64,000 bases of DNA from contig OY101121.1 in NCBI GenBank assembly GCA_956465555.1, positions 582,722 to 646,721 on the forward strand, in the 5' to 3' direction. A program made the position numbers and the translations under genes. The notes under the pieces are model-generated. The model did not search any database and was not told where the DNA came from. It was given only the letters and a program-made list of their open reading frames with translations. This stretch comes from Nitzschia sp. pyKryTriq1. Its lineage: Eukaryota > Bacillariophyta > Bacillariophyceae > Bacillariales > Bacillariaceae. Below are positions 41,793 to 53,104 of this stretch, in pieces. Each line of letters begins with the position of its first letter. The first letter of the stretch is position 1.

Positions 41793-44700
41793 ATGTTTGG
41801 GAGCAAGAAGCGCAAGGCTCCTTCTTCTTCTGTCGTCGCTAATGACAGCAGCAATGCTGCTGTCGCCGCCGATGAATCCGACTTGTTGGCCTCCTTGGGT
41901 TCCTCTCTGCAGAACATGGACGACTACGAACAAGGTATTTTGAAAACTGCCGAGTTGGAACAAACACCACGTCTACTTGCAGGAGGAGGAAGTCTTGGAT
42001 TCCCTCCTTCTTTGAACAAATCCTTGGCTCCGTCAGGGAGAGCCATCTCTGACCTGCCTCATTTTCAGAGCGTCTTGTCGAACATTCGTCAAAAATTTAT
42101 ACAACAACCACATAATTTGACTTTGTTGCTCCAACAACAAATGTTGTTGAATGTCATCCATACAACCACCAATGATACAGATCAATGCCTTCGACCACAA
42201 GAAGAGTTGCGACACGAGCAAATCCGGCGTCGGCGATTTCAGAGGCAACGGCAAAAGGAGGATACAATAATTGACGAGAGCAGCAGTTCGAAACCGGCTG
42301 CTGCTGCTGCTCGACCATCCACCAGCATCATTCATCGGAATAATGGTAAAGCAGATCGCAAAGCTCCTCCTAAAAGTGCACTGAAGACGGGTGTTGACGT
42401 TGACGAAGAAGAAGATGCGGAGAGGACTGCTGCCAAGCGACTGGAAGAAATCAAACAGCGAAAGTCGGTTTCCTTTGCTGCTTCATCAGCATCAGCGGCA
42501 CCACGCCGTCGAATAGGGCTACAGAAACGACGACGAAACGCCGCAAAAGAAAAATCCAACGATGATATTACGCATGACGAGGAGGAGACCGATGAGGAAT
42601 TAAAGCAACGGAAAGAACATCTCCGAAAGCTACGAGAGGAGCGCGAGAAGAAACGGCAAGAACGACGCCAGCGATGGGGTTACTCGAAATCGAAAACAGG
42701 AGCATCGTCATCGTCATCGTCATCTTTGTCATCGTCAAGCAGAAAAAGAGGTAGAAAGAAGGAGGAAAGTGACGACGAGGAAGAGGCTGAATTCGAATTT
42801 GCCGAGAATAATGTTGGAGAAATTTCCAGCAAGCAAGCAGATACTGACCCTTGCGCTCAGCGAGCCTCGCAAGACGAGGATCACAACACGGCTAGTGCCA
42901 AGAGCGTAGACTTACCGCCGACTACCAGGCCATCCACTGCATCATCACCAAACGCAATCTCAACCGTTAAAACCGCTTGTCCACTTTGTCAGGAGGATAT
43001 TGAGGCACCCGATCAAGAATCGATGGACGAAAGTCTGTCGAAACATATGAGCGTTTGCCAAACCTCTCGACGGCGAACAAGAGGCCAGCGGCAGTCGACA
43101 CGTCGTGCAGCAGCTGCGAATGTTATATCTTATGTAGAGGAGTCTGACGATGACGACGACGACGAGCAACAACGGGACAATAGCAAACACGACTTGAAAG
43201 CCCGAGCGAGTACAAGTACACGTTCGAGAGCCAAGAAGGTTCAAGGCCGCAATCGCCAAGAGGATCTAGAAGCATTCGATCAGGTTGAGGACGATGGCGA
43301 AGAAGAAGAAGAAGAACTTGTGGTCGACAAACTTGACGACGCCCTTTCTTTGGATGAAACGGCCAGTATTTCTCCAGCATCCTTGGACGACTTTGAAGAA
43401 GAAGACTATGAGGATCGAGTAGATGACTGGATTGAGAATGGAATTGTCCGAATGCGAGTGATGAAAGAACGCGATGACGAGGAAGTACCCCCAGGAGAAG
43501 AAGTTTACGAGGGCGGCTTGGTCGTCCCCGCATGGATAAATGATCGACTGTTCCCTTACCAGCGAACCGGACTGCGATGGATGTGGGAATTACACCGGCA
43601 GCAAGCTGGAGGTATTATAGGTGGTACGATGACAATGTTGCTTGAATGCCTGGTTATGTTGAATACTTGCCCCTCTCATTTGTGATGTTGTATTTTCGAC
43701 CTTTTTCCTTCCAGACGAAATGGGTTTGGGCAAGACGGTGCAGCTCTGTGCAATGCTAGGCAGTATGGCGGCAAGTCGTAAACTCAAGTCGATTCTCGTC
43801 ATTGCTCCAGCGACAATGCTGCAACACTGGCTTTCTGAATTCAAAACATGGGCGCCTGGGATTCGGCGTATTCTGATTCATCAGTCTGCAGAAGCGGGCG
43901 GTCCGATATTATCTTCGAAAAGAACGATCTCGCATGCTCTGCTACGAAATGTGGACCGATGGCTGAAAGATTCCCGGCGTCTTCGATTGTTTGAAGCGAT
44001 CGACGAAGACGATTACAATAGTCGTGATTCGTCGTCCTTTTGTGGAACAGCCTACACCTTTGTGACAACATATGAGAATGTACGGAGAAATCCCGAGACA
44101 TGGACAAATCACCCATGGAGCTACATAGTAATGGACGAAGCCCAAAAGATTCGTAACCCCGACGCTGATATCACTTTGGTTTGCAAGCGATTGCGCACAC
44201 CTCATAGACTAGCTCTGAGTGGCACTCCGATTCAAAATGATTTGAGGGAATTGTGGAGCCTGTTTGACTTTGTGCTCCCAGGGCGGCTGGGAACTTTGCC
44301 CGCATTTGAGAACGAATTCGCGAACCCAATCAAGCGTGGTGGATATTCCAATGCATCACCAATGCAAGTGCAGCTAGCCTATCGGTGTGCGCTCGTTTTA
44401 CGAGACTTGATTAAACCGTATTTGCTTCGAAGATTGAAAAAAGACGTTAAGGAGGTGAATCGAATGCCTGGGAAGAAGGAGCAGGTCTTGTTTTGTCGTC
44501 TAAGTGGTGCCCAGCGCGTGATGTATGAGGCCTTTCTACAATCGGATGAGGTAAAACAAGTCTTAAGAGGCTCCATTCAGATGCTTGGGGCAATCACGAT
44601 GCTTCGAAAGATATGCAACCACCCCGACTTGGTGTGTCCTCCTGACCAGTCCTCAGTGGATGCATTCATCCAGAAGGGTTCTTTTACTGACGCGGACCTT

Positions 44701-45825
44701 GCTCTGGACTACTCGGGCGATGATGACAGCATGGCAGACGAGGGATCTCTTACAGATCGATCGGGAAAACTTGAAGTTCTAGCAAAGATTCTTCCTCTTT
44801 GGAAAAAGCAAGGTCACCGGTAAGTCATTGACAGAGAGGGATCAGGTACCATACTTCGTCGTATACTATTTTCTGTTTTCGTTTGGCTAATTTGCTATCT
44901 TGATCCCCAATCCAGCGTCTTGATTTTTTGCCAGTGGAAGAAGATGCTGAACATCATACAGTCTTTTACTGAATCCCAAGGGTGGAAGTTTGGTCGATTG
45001 GACGGGAACACAAATGTTGCAGCGCGTCAGCGATTAGTGGACAATTTCAACACCGATGACAGTTACTTTGGCATGTTAATGACTACGCGAACCGGAGGAG
45101 TCGGCTTGAATTTGACGGGCGCCGATCGTATCATTTTATGTAAGTTGCTGTTCACTGCGACTGCTGCTGTCTGATTTTCAAATGACCCGTTCTCACTGTT
45201 CCTCAAAGATGACCCAGATTGGAATCCGCAAACAGATGCCCAGGCCAGAGAGCGCGCCTGGAGATTTGGACAAGAGCGAGAAGTCACAATATATCGGCTC
45301 ATCACCGCGGGCACAGTGGAAGAAAAGATTTATCAGCGTCAGATTTTCAAGACGGCCTTGTCCAATCGCGTGCTACAAGATCCTCGACAACGACGTCTGT
45401 TTTCGCAAAAGGATCTGAAGGACCTATTCTCGCTAAAGGTAGACGGTGGAAGTGTGATATCGGGCTCTGAAGGATTGACAGAAACTGGTCAATTGACAAA
45501 AGGCCAGGGATATGTTGATCCGGACGAAGAAGGTTCGGAGGATGCCCGGGCTAGCGCTAATGATAAGGACGATGGTGAGACAATGCAATCGGTTTTGAAA
45601 AGCAAGGGGCTTGCTGGTATATTTGACCACGACATGGTCGAAAGCAACAAGTCAAGCAAGAAGGCATCGGAAATAGAAATGGAAGAGAATGCCAAGAGAG
45701 TTGCCCGAGCAGCTGCTCGTGCTTTGAAAGAAAGTGTGACGGAGCCCCAAAACAGTCGTTTCGTCGCAGGAGTGGGTCCTACGGGCAGCAGCGGCCTACT
45801 CGCGTCTATCCGACAGCAGCACTAA
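41793..45825 (+). CDS. CSB/ERCC6/Rad26-like SNF2 DNA-repair ATPase
   Basis: Four exons: 41793-43623, 43715-44819, 44916-45139, 45209-45825 (introns 91, 96 and 69 bp; the last ends in AAAG), giving 1258 residues. The N-terminal ~560 residues are charged and low complexity with a zinc-knuckle-like CPLC...HMSVC at about 396-421. The SNF2 ATPase begins at [18 protein letters not shown]; motif I is [16 protein letters not shown] (formed across intron 1), motif [12 protein letters not shown], motif [21 protein letters not shown]. The second lobe has [29 protein letters not shown] and [33 protein letters not shown] and [12 protein letters not shown] downstream match CSB/Rad26. Role: transcription-coupled repair by remodelling stalled RNA polymerase II. 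Confidence 0.93.
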
Positions 45826-46753
45826 TCAATGCCTGCATGTCGACACTGATTGCTTCTTCACGTTTACAGTGCACCCCGTTCGTCGTACAATCAGCAAAAG
45901 GAGATATCACTACCAAGAAATGCTCACGAAAGAAGTTGGATATGTTTTATGTAAATATGAAATACGGAAGAGGGAGAAGGCTTTCAACAATGCTTTGGGG
46001 AGAAAGCCGGGGCTTGATAAGGTCGCTGCGCCAAGATACCCATCAGCAGACTGTCAGCCAACTTTGAAATTGATTCCTGGTGGCATGCTCAATTATTTCA
46101 TGGAGGAAAGTTGTGTTTGGCACAGGGGCAGTAAAATAACTGTTCGACATGGTTCCAAACGAAATAGGCGTGGAGTGGCTGTGGGAAAGTATGGCTAGTA
46201 GTAGGACCTTTTGGTCGCGGTCTCCCGGCTTGCTCCCCTCGATCATTCGTCCTCTTCCGGGCGTAATCGTTGGAAATGAATTGGCCTTCGTGGGTCGAAT
46301 GCTGTCCAAGATTGTTCCAGCATTTGGTGGCTCGACTTGCTGATGTTTGTGGACACAAGAACGCACTTCTCGGCTCTGCATCAGCTCCAATAGCTGATCC
46401 AGATTTCAATCGGTACAGTATGGTAGTTGCCAAGATAGAGACTACAATAGAGACTGTCCCCCCTACATGGAAAATTTTTTTCGCGTCGTCTAAAGATACT
46501 GTAAGAAGATGTGTAATGAGAGCATATTATTTTTTACACGTTTAGTTGATGATTCATTTGACCCAAAAATCGCGTCGTTCTTATACCCGTTTCGAGTTTC
46601 GACGCGCAAAATGCGGCGAACGACTTTGACAACGATCAATGCTACAGTACCGTATGATAGCACCGACGAGAAACCACTAAAACGGTAATCAATAAGGTAG
46701 TACTACTTCGTACCTCTTACATTAAAAGCACCCACCGACTCTCCACACCAACC
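45826..46753. other. Intergenic, no gene assigned
   Basis: 928 bp. An open frame at 45869-46198 and its antisense partners have no recognisable domain. A late extra CSB exon is conceivable because a TTTACAG acceptor-like site occurs at ~45869, but no matching donor was found. Confidence 0.35.
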
Positions 46754-48126
46754 ATGGCCTCTGCGGCATCGAAAAGCGACACGAAACTGCCGGCGAAACG
46801 ACCGATTCCTCCGGCCGAGGAGAGTTCTGCCGAAGTCGCTGCCATGTTGTTGCCATCGCTGTATCGGCTGACCGAAGGGCTGCCGCGCAAAGAGCTCAAA
46901 GTGATGATCTCCGAAGCCATGATTTGTGAGGAAGCACTGGAGCATGAGATCCGTCAGCTTCAGGAAGCACTGGAGGAAAGCTCGTCTGACGCGGATATTA
47001 CAGCATCGGTGGAGCTCATGCTGGATTCGGAAGTGACTCCACCCGATCGTTTTTTTACTGTTTCCGCTTTGCTAGGAAGGCTTCGAGACGATTTAGCAAC
47101 TCCCTTGCCACCGAACTCTGTGCTTCCCGAACTACGAGCTCAAGCTGGTCTCACACCGCCGCCCCCCAAAAAGAAAAGGAAAGAACTCAACACCACTAAA
47201 CCAGAGGAGCCATCGGCAGCCTCTGCTGGAGCAACACCTGCTCCGTCAGAGACGAGTGCGACCCTAGAGAAACAAAAGAAAATCCTTGCGCTTTACAAAG
47301 ATCCCGAATACAAGAAAGAGCACCCTCAGCCCAACGCACTCATGTCGCTTTGGAAGAAGATATCATCCCATCGATCCTCTATCGTCTTTCGGCGCCCTGT
47401 CAACCCGAAAGAAGCCCCTGGCTACACAGAACGTATTTCCTTCCCAATGGATCTTAGCCTCATCAGGAAAATGATTGTTGCCCGACAAATCACGTCTTAT
47501 TCGGACTTGCACCAAAGACTTGGTATGATCTGCCACAACTGCGTCAAGTACAATGGACGGTACGTACTTATATGGTCTCTCTGGTGGTGCTGGGCGCCTT
47601 GTTTCTCGTGTCTTGCTTAACATCAAATGCGCGCTGAACGTTTATTTTATTGTTTTGCTTTTATATATACAGAGAGAGTGATTATGGTGTCGTTACTCGG
47701 GATTTTGAATCCAATGCGGACGAAATGGTCCTAGCAGCGGTCCTCGCAGCCGGTCAAGAAACTCGCAATCCGACGATCCCACCACCCACCAAGTCAGTGA
47801 CACCTCCACCCACCACCACCACTGCTGCTGCTGCTGCTGCTTCAGTCTTGCCGTCACAAGAATCATCCACAATACAAGTAGCAAAAGAGGATGAGCCTCC
47901 AACAATATCTGGTCCTCCTCCCACTGGAACTACTACCAATACTAGCGACAAACCGGCCGAAGAAGCCGTCACTTCTTCCGACAACAAGCCAGCAATGACA
48001 GCAGAGGACGACAAAGCTACCACCACCAACATGACAACCAAGGGAACGGAGGAGATGAGTGCTGCCACGGATACACTTGCGACTAACAATCCAACCACCG
48101 TGCCTCTTGGTGAGGACACGAAATAG
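46754..48126 (+). CDS. Bromodomain protein, BRD8-like
   Basis: Two exons, 46754-47559 and 47673-48126; intron 113 bp (GTACGT...ATACAG, phase 2), giving 419 residues. The bromodomain spans about 190-290: LMSLWKKISSHRSSIVFRRP, the ZA loop EAPGYTERISFPMDLSLIRK, and CHNCVKYNGRESDYGV, where the Asn of the acetyl-lysine pocket is in KYNGRESD, joined by the splice. The KISSHR, RxPV and APGY segments are closest to BRD8, a subunit of the NuA4/TIP60 histone acetyltransferase complex. The N-terminal ~130 residues include a helical segment with acidic heptads; the C-terminus is a Thr/Pro/Ala-rich disordered tail. Complex membership is inference. Confidence 0.85.
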
Positions 48127-48648
48127 GCGGATTCTAATGCAAAGGAATTGGATGAGTGCATGCTAGGTAGTAAGACTTGACGATGGAGGAGCATCGACTT
48201 TTTCAACGTCAAAAGAAGGCGTACGTACCGGTATGTACGTGGTCATAGGTGATTCCCAAGCACCACTCTCCACGAAACTGCAGCAGGTACAGTACAGTCA
48301 GTCGACGCTGGTAACAGGCCGAGAATTCTCGAGGCAACAGAGTCTGGATTTGTCCTCTACGTCCTAATAGTTTATTTGTAGCCGTTGGAAAGAATGATTG
48401 CTGAAAATTTTACTTTTGCTTCACCAGAGGTAATGATTCATTCATCCATTCAAGCCTCCAGTCACTATTTGAGAGTAGTACTACCGTAGGCAGTTGATGA
48501 CTCAAACCTGTACTCAATCCCACCAGAATGAAAGAGACCAGTATTATTGACCAGCGACTAGCCCTTAGATTCGAGAGATGGAAATGGAACAGAATGCGAC
48601 CAACAAGTGGCAAAAGTGCAAGCTAGTAGTAGTCCATGGTACTTTTCT
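48127..48648. other. Convergent 3' spacer
   Basis: 522 bp between convergent genes; a GTACCGGTATGTACGTG cluster is at ~48222-48242 and GTACAGTACAG at ~48288. No gene seen. Confidence 0.35.
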
Positions 48649-49092
48649 CTAATCCTTTTTCAATAGCAGGAACAGCCGCATGTCGGGCAGAATATTCGAT
48701 AAGTGTCGTTGATCCCCGGTCAGGCGCATCAAAAGTCCCCCATAACTGAACGCAATCACAAGTGTCCCGTCCTTTTGGTAGGAGATGTCGAATACCCGGC
48801 CGTGCATGACATATTCGTAGTTGTCTGCCAGCGTTGGTTCGGAACTTGGGGCGTAGGAGAAGTGATCCGCTGGGCTGCCGTCTAAATGCAAGGTCGATGC
48901 CAACACCAGGGTAACCTTGTCGGCCTCCTTCAATGAGTATATTTCACAATTGATATCTAGCAGCAAATCACATTCAAACGTTGTACCGACAGCTTGGATT
49001 CGATTCACACGCTCAAACTTGTAGCCGTCCGGGTTCAAAGCTGTCACTTCAAAAATATCTTCAAAGAGAGTGACTTTCGATGATGTCTCCAT
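48649..49092 (-). CDS. RPB8: RNA polymerase I/II/III shared subunit RPB8 (RPABC3)
   Basis: Single exon, 147 residues from the ATG at 49092 (METSSKVTLFEDIF), the size of yeast and human Rpb8. An open extension upstream to 49278 is Arg/Cys-rich and lacks family similarity, so it is not used. The OB-like fold is seen in VTLFEDIFEVTALNPDG, FERVNRIQAVGTTFECDLLL, DINCEIYSLKEADKVTLVLA, YEYVMHGRVFDISYQKDG and SYGGLLMRLTGDQRHLSNI; the last is the conserved surface patch that docks on Rpb1. Every key segment is intact. Confidence 0.96.
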   Translation of the reverse strand: METSSKVTLFEDIFEVTALNPDGYKFERVNRIQAVGTTFECDLLLDINCEIYSLKEADKVTLVLASTLHLDGSPADHFSYAPSSEPTLADNYEYVMHGRVFDISYQKDGTLVIAFSYGGLLMRLTGDQRHLSNILPDMRLFLLLKKD

Positions 49093-49586
49093 TCTTTCGG
49101 GATATATTAACTGATACAGCAAGGTAGTTCGCAACAGGCAATGCAGGGGGATACCGAGCAAGGTGTAATGGTCGAGGGTTGCCGACAAGATATGGTGGAG
49201 CCCACAATACCTCTGCCATCGTCGACAATCCTCGTCCCTCTCATCGCATCGTCGTCTCTCGTGTCTCTGCGCGCTCATATCGGTTCGCTGTAGTCTACTG
49301 TACCTTGTACAGTATTAGTGATTAGCCGCGGCGATCGGCGCAAAATCGGATGGTTCCACGGAAACGCACTGTGACGGCATGTCATGCGTCAGTTGGTCGA
49401 ATGGGTCAAGGAAGATCCGCGCAGTTTTGCTTTTCGCACCCAATTTTTCCACCGCACATCTAATAGCTCGTCTAGATTTCAATAGTCCAAGGACCATAGA
49501 CTCTATGTGCTCACCACTTTAACCGAAGACTGGTATCTAATGTTTTACGTTCACATCAGTCAGCTACCATCGCTATTACTTTCCAT
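49093..49586. other. Intergenic between two leftward genes
   Basis: 494 bp with no supported gene. A GTACCTTGTACAGTA string lies at ~49301. Probably the RPB8 promoter plus the 3' side of its neighbour. Confidence 0.35.
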
Positions 49587-50150
49587 TCATTCTTGCTCCT
49601 TCAAACGCTCCAGAGCCCCCATGGCTTTTTCGAAATCTTGCTCTTGGACAAAGATGTGGTCTCGACTATAAGCCGCAAATGGCAGTACGCTTATATCTTC
49701 GGCGGCCAAAACTTTTGTGACGGCATGCATAAATCCAATTAAATTTGGGTCGAGAACGACGTCAAATGTAATGAGTCGATACGAATAGTTTCCCATCTCA
49801 GTCTCACCATGATGCTGCTGATGCAATAAAGCTTTTTGAGCTATATAATCACTTGTAGGTATCATCATGGTAATTTCGTCTTTATCATACAGTAGTCCTC
49901 GGAATGCAGTAGGGGAATGACATTTGGATATTAGGTTGGAAGCCATCGTGATGGAGGCGACTGGCAATTTCAAAAAGGTGTACCGTTCCGTGTCGGTATA
50001 AAGTTTGCCTTGTTGAAAGGCTTCCTTGAGTGTTTTGGCCATGGTGGTGATGATTCTTTTACTTGAGAATTTGTTGCGATGGATGCAAGAATAATAGGCT
50101 TTGCTTGGATAGACCAGTATTGATGATGCCGAAGAGGCGAAACGGTTCAT
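49587..50150 (-). CDS. ACT-domain protein, probably organellar
   Basis: Single exon, 187 residues from the ATG at 50150; a second in-frame ATG at 50042 (MAKTLKEAFQQG) would remove a basic, Ser-rich presequence. The N-terminus (MNRFASSASSILVYPSKAYY) resembles a mitochondrial presequence. The protein has two halves, as in ACT_7/DUF2241-type proteins: RYTFLKLPVASITM and DEITMMIPTSDYI, then FDVVLDPNLIGFMHAVTKVL, EDISVLPFAAYSRDHIFV and EDFEKAMGAL-like end (written QDFEKAMGALERLK). The second half is a complete ACT fold with its DPNLIGFMHAVTKVL helix. Such proteins bind amino acids or act as sensors; the ligand is unknown. Confidence 0.8.
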   Translation of the reverse strand: MNRFASSASSILVYPSKAYYSCIHRNKFSSKRIITTMAKTLKEAFQQGKLYTDTERYTFLKLPVASITMASNLISKCHSPTAFRGLLYDKDEITMMIPTSDYIAQKALLHQQHHGETEMGNYSYRLITFDVVLDPNLIGFMHAVTKVLAAEDISVLPFAAYSRDHIFVQEQDFEKAMGALERLKEQE

Positions 50151-50495
50151 GGTGTGTACTTCGTATTGAAATGATTCGATGGCAACGAAAGAAAACTGGG
50201 GGCGAGATCTTTTGTCCCTATTACTGGCACGCTTCTTCACTCTTTACTAGCCAGCTGTTCTATATCTGGCGGGTGTGCTCCTTTTACACGTACGCAGGAC
50301 ATCGTAGAGTTTGAACGTGTAAACACTGAACGGCATTGCGATGATTTTTTAGGTCTGGCGTCTGGCTTTTCCCGCGTAAAAAAGCTTATGAGTCGGTGGA
50401 TGTTGATCTCATCGACATCTCAGCATTGCACACACACCACATTCGTACTGCTGGAACATCTACAAGTAGCTATCATCAACAGTTATTGCACCACA
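50151..50495. promoter_or_regulatory. Divergent intergenic region
   Basis: 345 bp between outward-facing genes. An in-frame ATG at 50388 precedes the preferred start of the SET gene by 36 codons. No repeat cluster. Confidence 0.35.
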
Positions 50496-52922
50496 ATGGT
50501 GCCCTCGGACGACGCAACGATGATGGTGGAAGAGAGCAATGCTGTCGCTGCAAGCGCAGAGGATAATAGCGCGGCGGCTGAACCAGCGCAAAAGCGCCCT
50601 AGGCGGCAAACCAGCAAGCGCTACGTGCAGAGCGATGCCGACCATGTCGGCGACGACAAGGAAGGGTCATCTCACGCTACCAAAAAGCCTCGATTGGAAT
50701 CTGGCGTGGAAGATGGCAGTGTGGTGCCGTCCGTTGATGCTGTGAAAAGGAAAAAGAAATCAAAGGACGACAATCATGCCGATGACGACATGAACTGGGT
50801 GTGCGCCGAGTGCAAGGAGGCTGAATGTCTGATGGAGCCAAGCGCCGAGGAGTTCTTGCTATGTGACGGCGCCTGTAATCGAGTGTTCCATTATCCCTGT
50901 GCTGGGCTATCCAAAATCCCCGATACAGATGAAGACTGGATCTGCAAAGACTGTAGTCAATCTCGCCACCAGTGCGCCTTTTGTCAAGAGTACGGCCAGG
51001 ATCAGGTCGACGTCTTTTGTTGCCGTAAGGACAAGTGTGGCTTATTCTTCCACGAGTCATGCCTAGCATTAAACAACGTACCGGTGAAAATGCAACAACA
51101 AGGCGTCACCAGGAGAGCCTCGGGGGGTGCCGTTAGTCCTAGAAGCGTGGAGGCTGATCCACTTGGAGGTGACAACGTTGTCACGTCGGTTCCAGTCTTT
51201 ACCTGCCCCGCCCATCACTGCTGGACTTGCACTCAAGAGGACGCCCTAAAGAAGGAGCAGGAGGAGGCGGCTGCCAAAAAGAAAGCCAACGGTAAAACGA
51301 AGAAGCGCGGGAGCAAGAAGAAGCAGTCAAGCATCTATCAGTGCAAGACGGAGGGTCGAATCTATGTGAGTCTTCTATTTTTCTGTTCGTGGGGCAATGT
51401 TCATTTTTTTAATTCGAATAATTGCTCACTTTTTGTTCTTTCCTTGCATCAGCGCTGTCTGTATTGCCCATGGGCTTACCACCTTACTTGCTTGCCGCCG
51501 ACTTCCAAATTTCACGAGTTGGCAGTGCTTTGTCCAGACCACTCGACGACTCAGAAACTGCCCGACCTGGACCTCTCCACATCTCTCCAAGGCACTGTAG
51601 AAGAGAAGATTGATCAGAAATTGGAAAAACTCAGTGGCCAAAATCGAGCCCGTCGAAGATTGCTCAACGGTTTCGGAGGACGAGGTGGCGCTTCCTCGAA
51701 CCCTTTCTTTCCAGGAATGCGTGGGGATCGACTTGTGGCGGCCGAAAAGCTGTACACGGAGTATGTAGCGAAAATCAAAGAGGAAAATGACGAGGATGGT
51801 GATGATGCGGTAGACGTTACGATGGCAGCGATAATAAGCGCCTCTTCTATGGGGGGCTTGTCATTCTGTTTGCCAACCGATATCAAGAATGAAGTCCACT
51901 CGAAACCTGCCAACTACACTCATTTGCATGGTCTGCGATACGATCCCAATAAACGACCCAAGAAAATCCATTCTACGGGTGAACAATGTCAATGTGTGGA
52001 TTCCTGTGGTGATCACTGCTTCAATCGCATGACGCTCGTGGAATGTAGTGGGGAGGGGGCTAACTCGAATTGTCGACTCGGTGCAGAAAAGTGTGACAAT
52101 CGCTCTTTGGGGAAACGTCAGTTTGTCAAGTGCAAACCCAAACGAGAAAGTGGAAAGGGATGGGGTCTAGTGCCTATGGAAGACGTCCCCAGAGGCAAGC
52201 TTGTCCAGGAGTACGTGGGCGAAGTGATTGACGAAGCTGAAAAGGAGCAGCGATTGGTCGAATGGAGCAAGGAGCACCCCAATGACCCCAACTTCTATGT
52301 GATGGGTCTTGGAAGTGGCTGGTACGTGGATGCACGGGAGTTTGCGAATATGAGCCGATTCATCAACCATTCCTGTGATCCGAACTGTCAAGTTACGACC
52401 ATCAATGTGAAAGGCTACAAGCGGAACGGTATTTTCGCTCTTCGTGATATCAAAGCTGGAGAGTTCCTTTGCTATGACTATCACTTTGATACGAAACAAG
52501 CTGATAAGTTTCTCTGTCGCTGCGGAGCAAAGAACTGCCGAGGAACCATGCAGGGGGGAGGAGGTTCGGCCGAAGCGAAGAAACCGATGAATTGGAAGGA
52601 AGCAAAATCGAGATATGAAAATGACATAAAGCAGTTGGCAGAACTGAACAAGAAGCAAGTCACTTCGCAAGTTGGGGCCCTGGTCCCAGCAGCGGAACAG
52701 CCGACCGAGTTTGTGGCGTCTGGCCCACCGGAGAAACATCGGGACACGGCTGTGCGAAATGGCATATTTCTGTGGCGCAATGCAATGCGTGGCTCTGATT
52801 TCGTTGCTCGCAACTCTCGTCTTGAAACATCCGAGAACAATATCTCGACCGCCCCAAAATCGTCAGAACCAAATAGTGTCCCATCGGGATTGGAGGATGA
52901 GAAAGATGGGGTTTCGGCATGA
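50496..52922 (+). CDS. PHD-AWS-SET histone lysine methyltransferase (NSD/ASH1-like)
   Basis: Two exons, 50496-51365 and 51453-52922, giving 779 residues; an upstream ATG at 50388 is possible. The 87-bp intron (GTGAGT...CATCAG) is stop-free and a multiple of three, so the unspliced frame stays open; removal joins the zinc-ligand run GRIYRCLYCPWAYHLTC. PHD-type fingers: first about 97-150 (CAECKEAECL, LLCDGACNRVFHYPC, WICKDC), second with CAFCQEY, KCGLFFHESC and CPAHHCWTC, continuing into CLYCPWAYHLTC. AWS: CQCVDSCGDHCFNRM. SET: GKGWGLVPMEDVPRG, YVDAREFANMSRF, INHSCDPNCQVT, CYDYHFDT. Post-SET: FLCRCGAKNCRG. This order suggests H3K36 methylation; the exact residue is inference. Confidence 0.93.
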   Translation: MVPSDDATMMVEESNAVAASAEDNSAAAEPAQKRPRRQTSKRYVQSDADHVGDDKEGSSHATKKPRLESGVEDGSVVPSVDAVKRKKKSKDDNHADDDMNWVCAECKEAECLMEPSAEEFLLCDGACNRVFHYPCAGLSKIPDTDEDWICKDCSQSRHQCAFCQEYGQDQVDVFCCRKDKCGLFFHESCLALNNVPVKMQQQGVTRRASGGAVSPRSVEADPLGGDNVVTSVPVFTCPAHHCWTCTQEDALKKEQEEAAAKKKANGKTKKRGSKKKQSSIYQCKTEGRIYVSLLFFCSWGNVHFFNSNNCSLFVLSLHQRCLYCPWAYHLTCLPPTSKFHELAVLCPDHSTTQKLPDLDLSTSLQGTVEEKIDQKLEKLSGQNRARRRLLNGFGGRGGASSNPFFPGMRGDRLVAAEKLYTEYVAKIKEENDEDGDDAVDVTMAAIISASSMGGLSFCLPTDIKNEVHSKPANYTHLHGLRYDPNKRPKKIHSTGEQCQCVDSCGDHCFNRMTLVECSGEGANSNCRLGAEKCDNRSLGKRQFVKCKPKRESGKGWGLVPMEDVPRGKLVQEYVGEVIDEAEKEQRLVEWSKEHPNDPNFYVMGLGSGWYVDAREFANMSRFINHSCDPNCQVTTINVKGYKRNGIFALRDIKAGEFLCYDYHFDTKQADKFLCRCGAKNCRGTMQGGGGSAEAKKPMNWKEAKSRYENDIKQLAELNKKQVTSQVGALVPAAEQPTEFVASGPPEKHRDTAVRNGIFLWRNAMRGSDFVARNSRLETSENNISTAPKSSEPNSVPSGLEDEKDGVSA

Positions 52923-53104
52923 GTAGTCGTCATCGTCGTCAAGTGAACTATTTGGAATCCTATTATGCAGCAGTGTGAATTCGGTTTGACAGAAAACTAA
53001 TAGTATTAAACGTTATGGTGCTTTGATTTGTATGAGGCGCCCTGTTGCCCCTAATAGGTTTCCTCGCTTAGCGGGTTTTTTCGTGCTTCACTATCGCTGG
53101 GTGT
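52923..53104. other. Convergent 3' spacer
   Basis: 182 bp between convergent genes, AT-rich, nothing notable. Confidence 0.35.

Noticed and set aside
45869-46198. 109-codon frame as a last exon of the CSB-like gene
   Set aside because: An acceptor-like site exists but no donor before the stop at 45825, and no similarity to CSB C-termini.
49093-49278. N-terminal extension of RPB8
   Set aside because: Frame is open but unlike any RPB8; the ATG at 49092 gives the normal family length.
50388-50495. Upstream ATG of the SET gene
   Set aside because: Possible, but the 36-codon lead looks like leader sequence and MVPSDDATMM is a more typical start.
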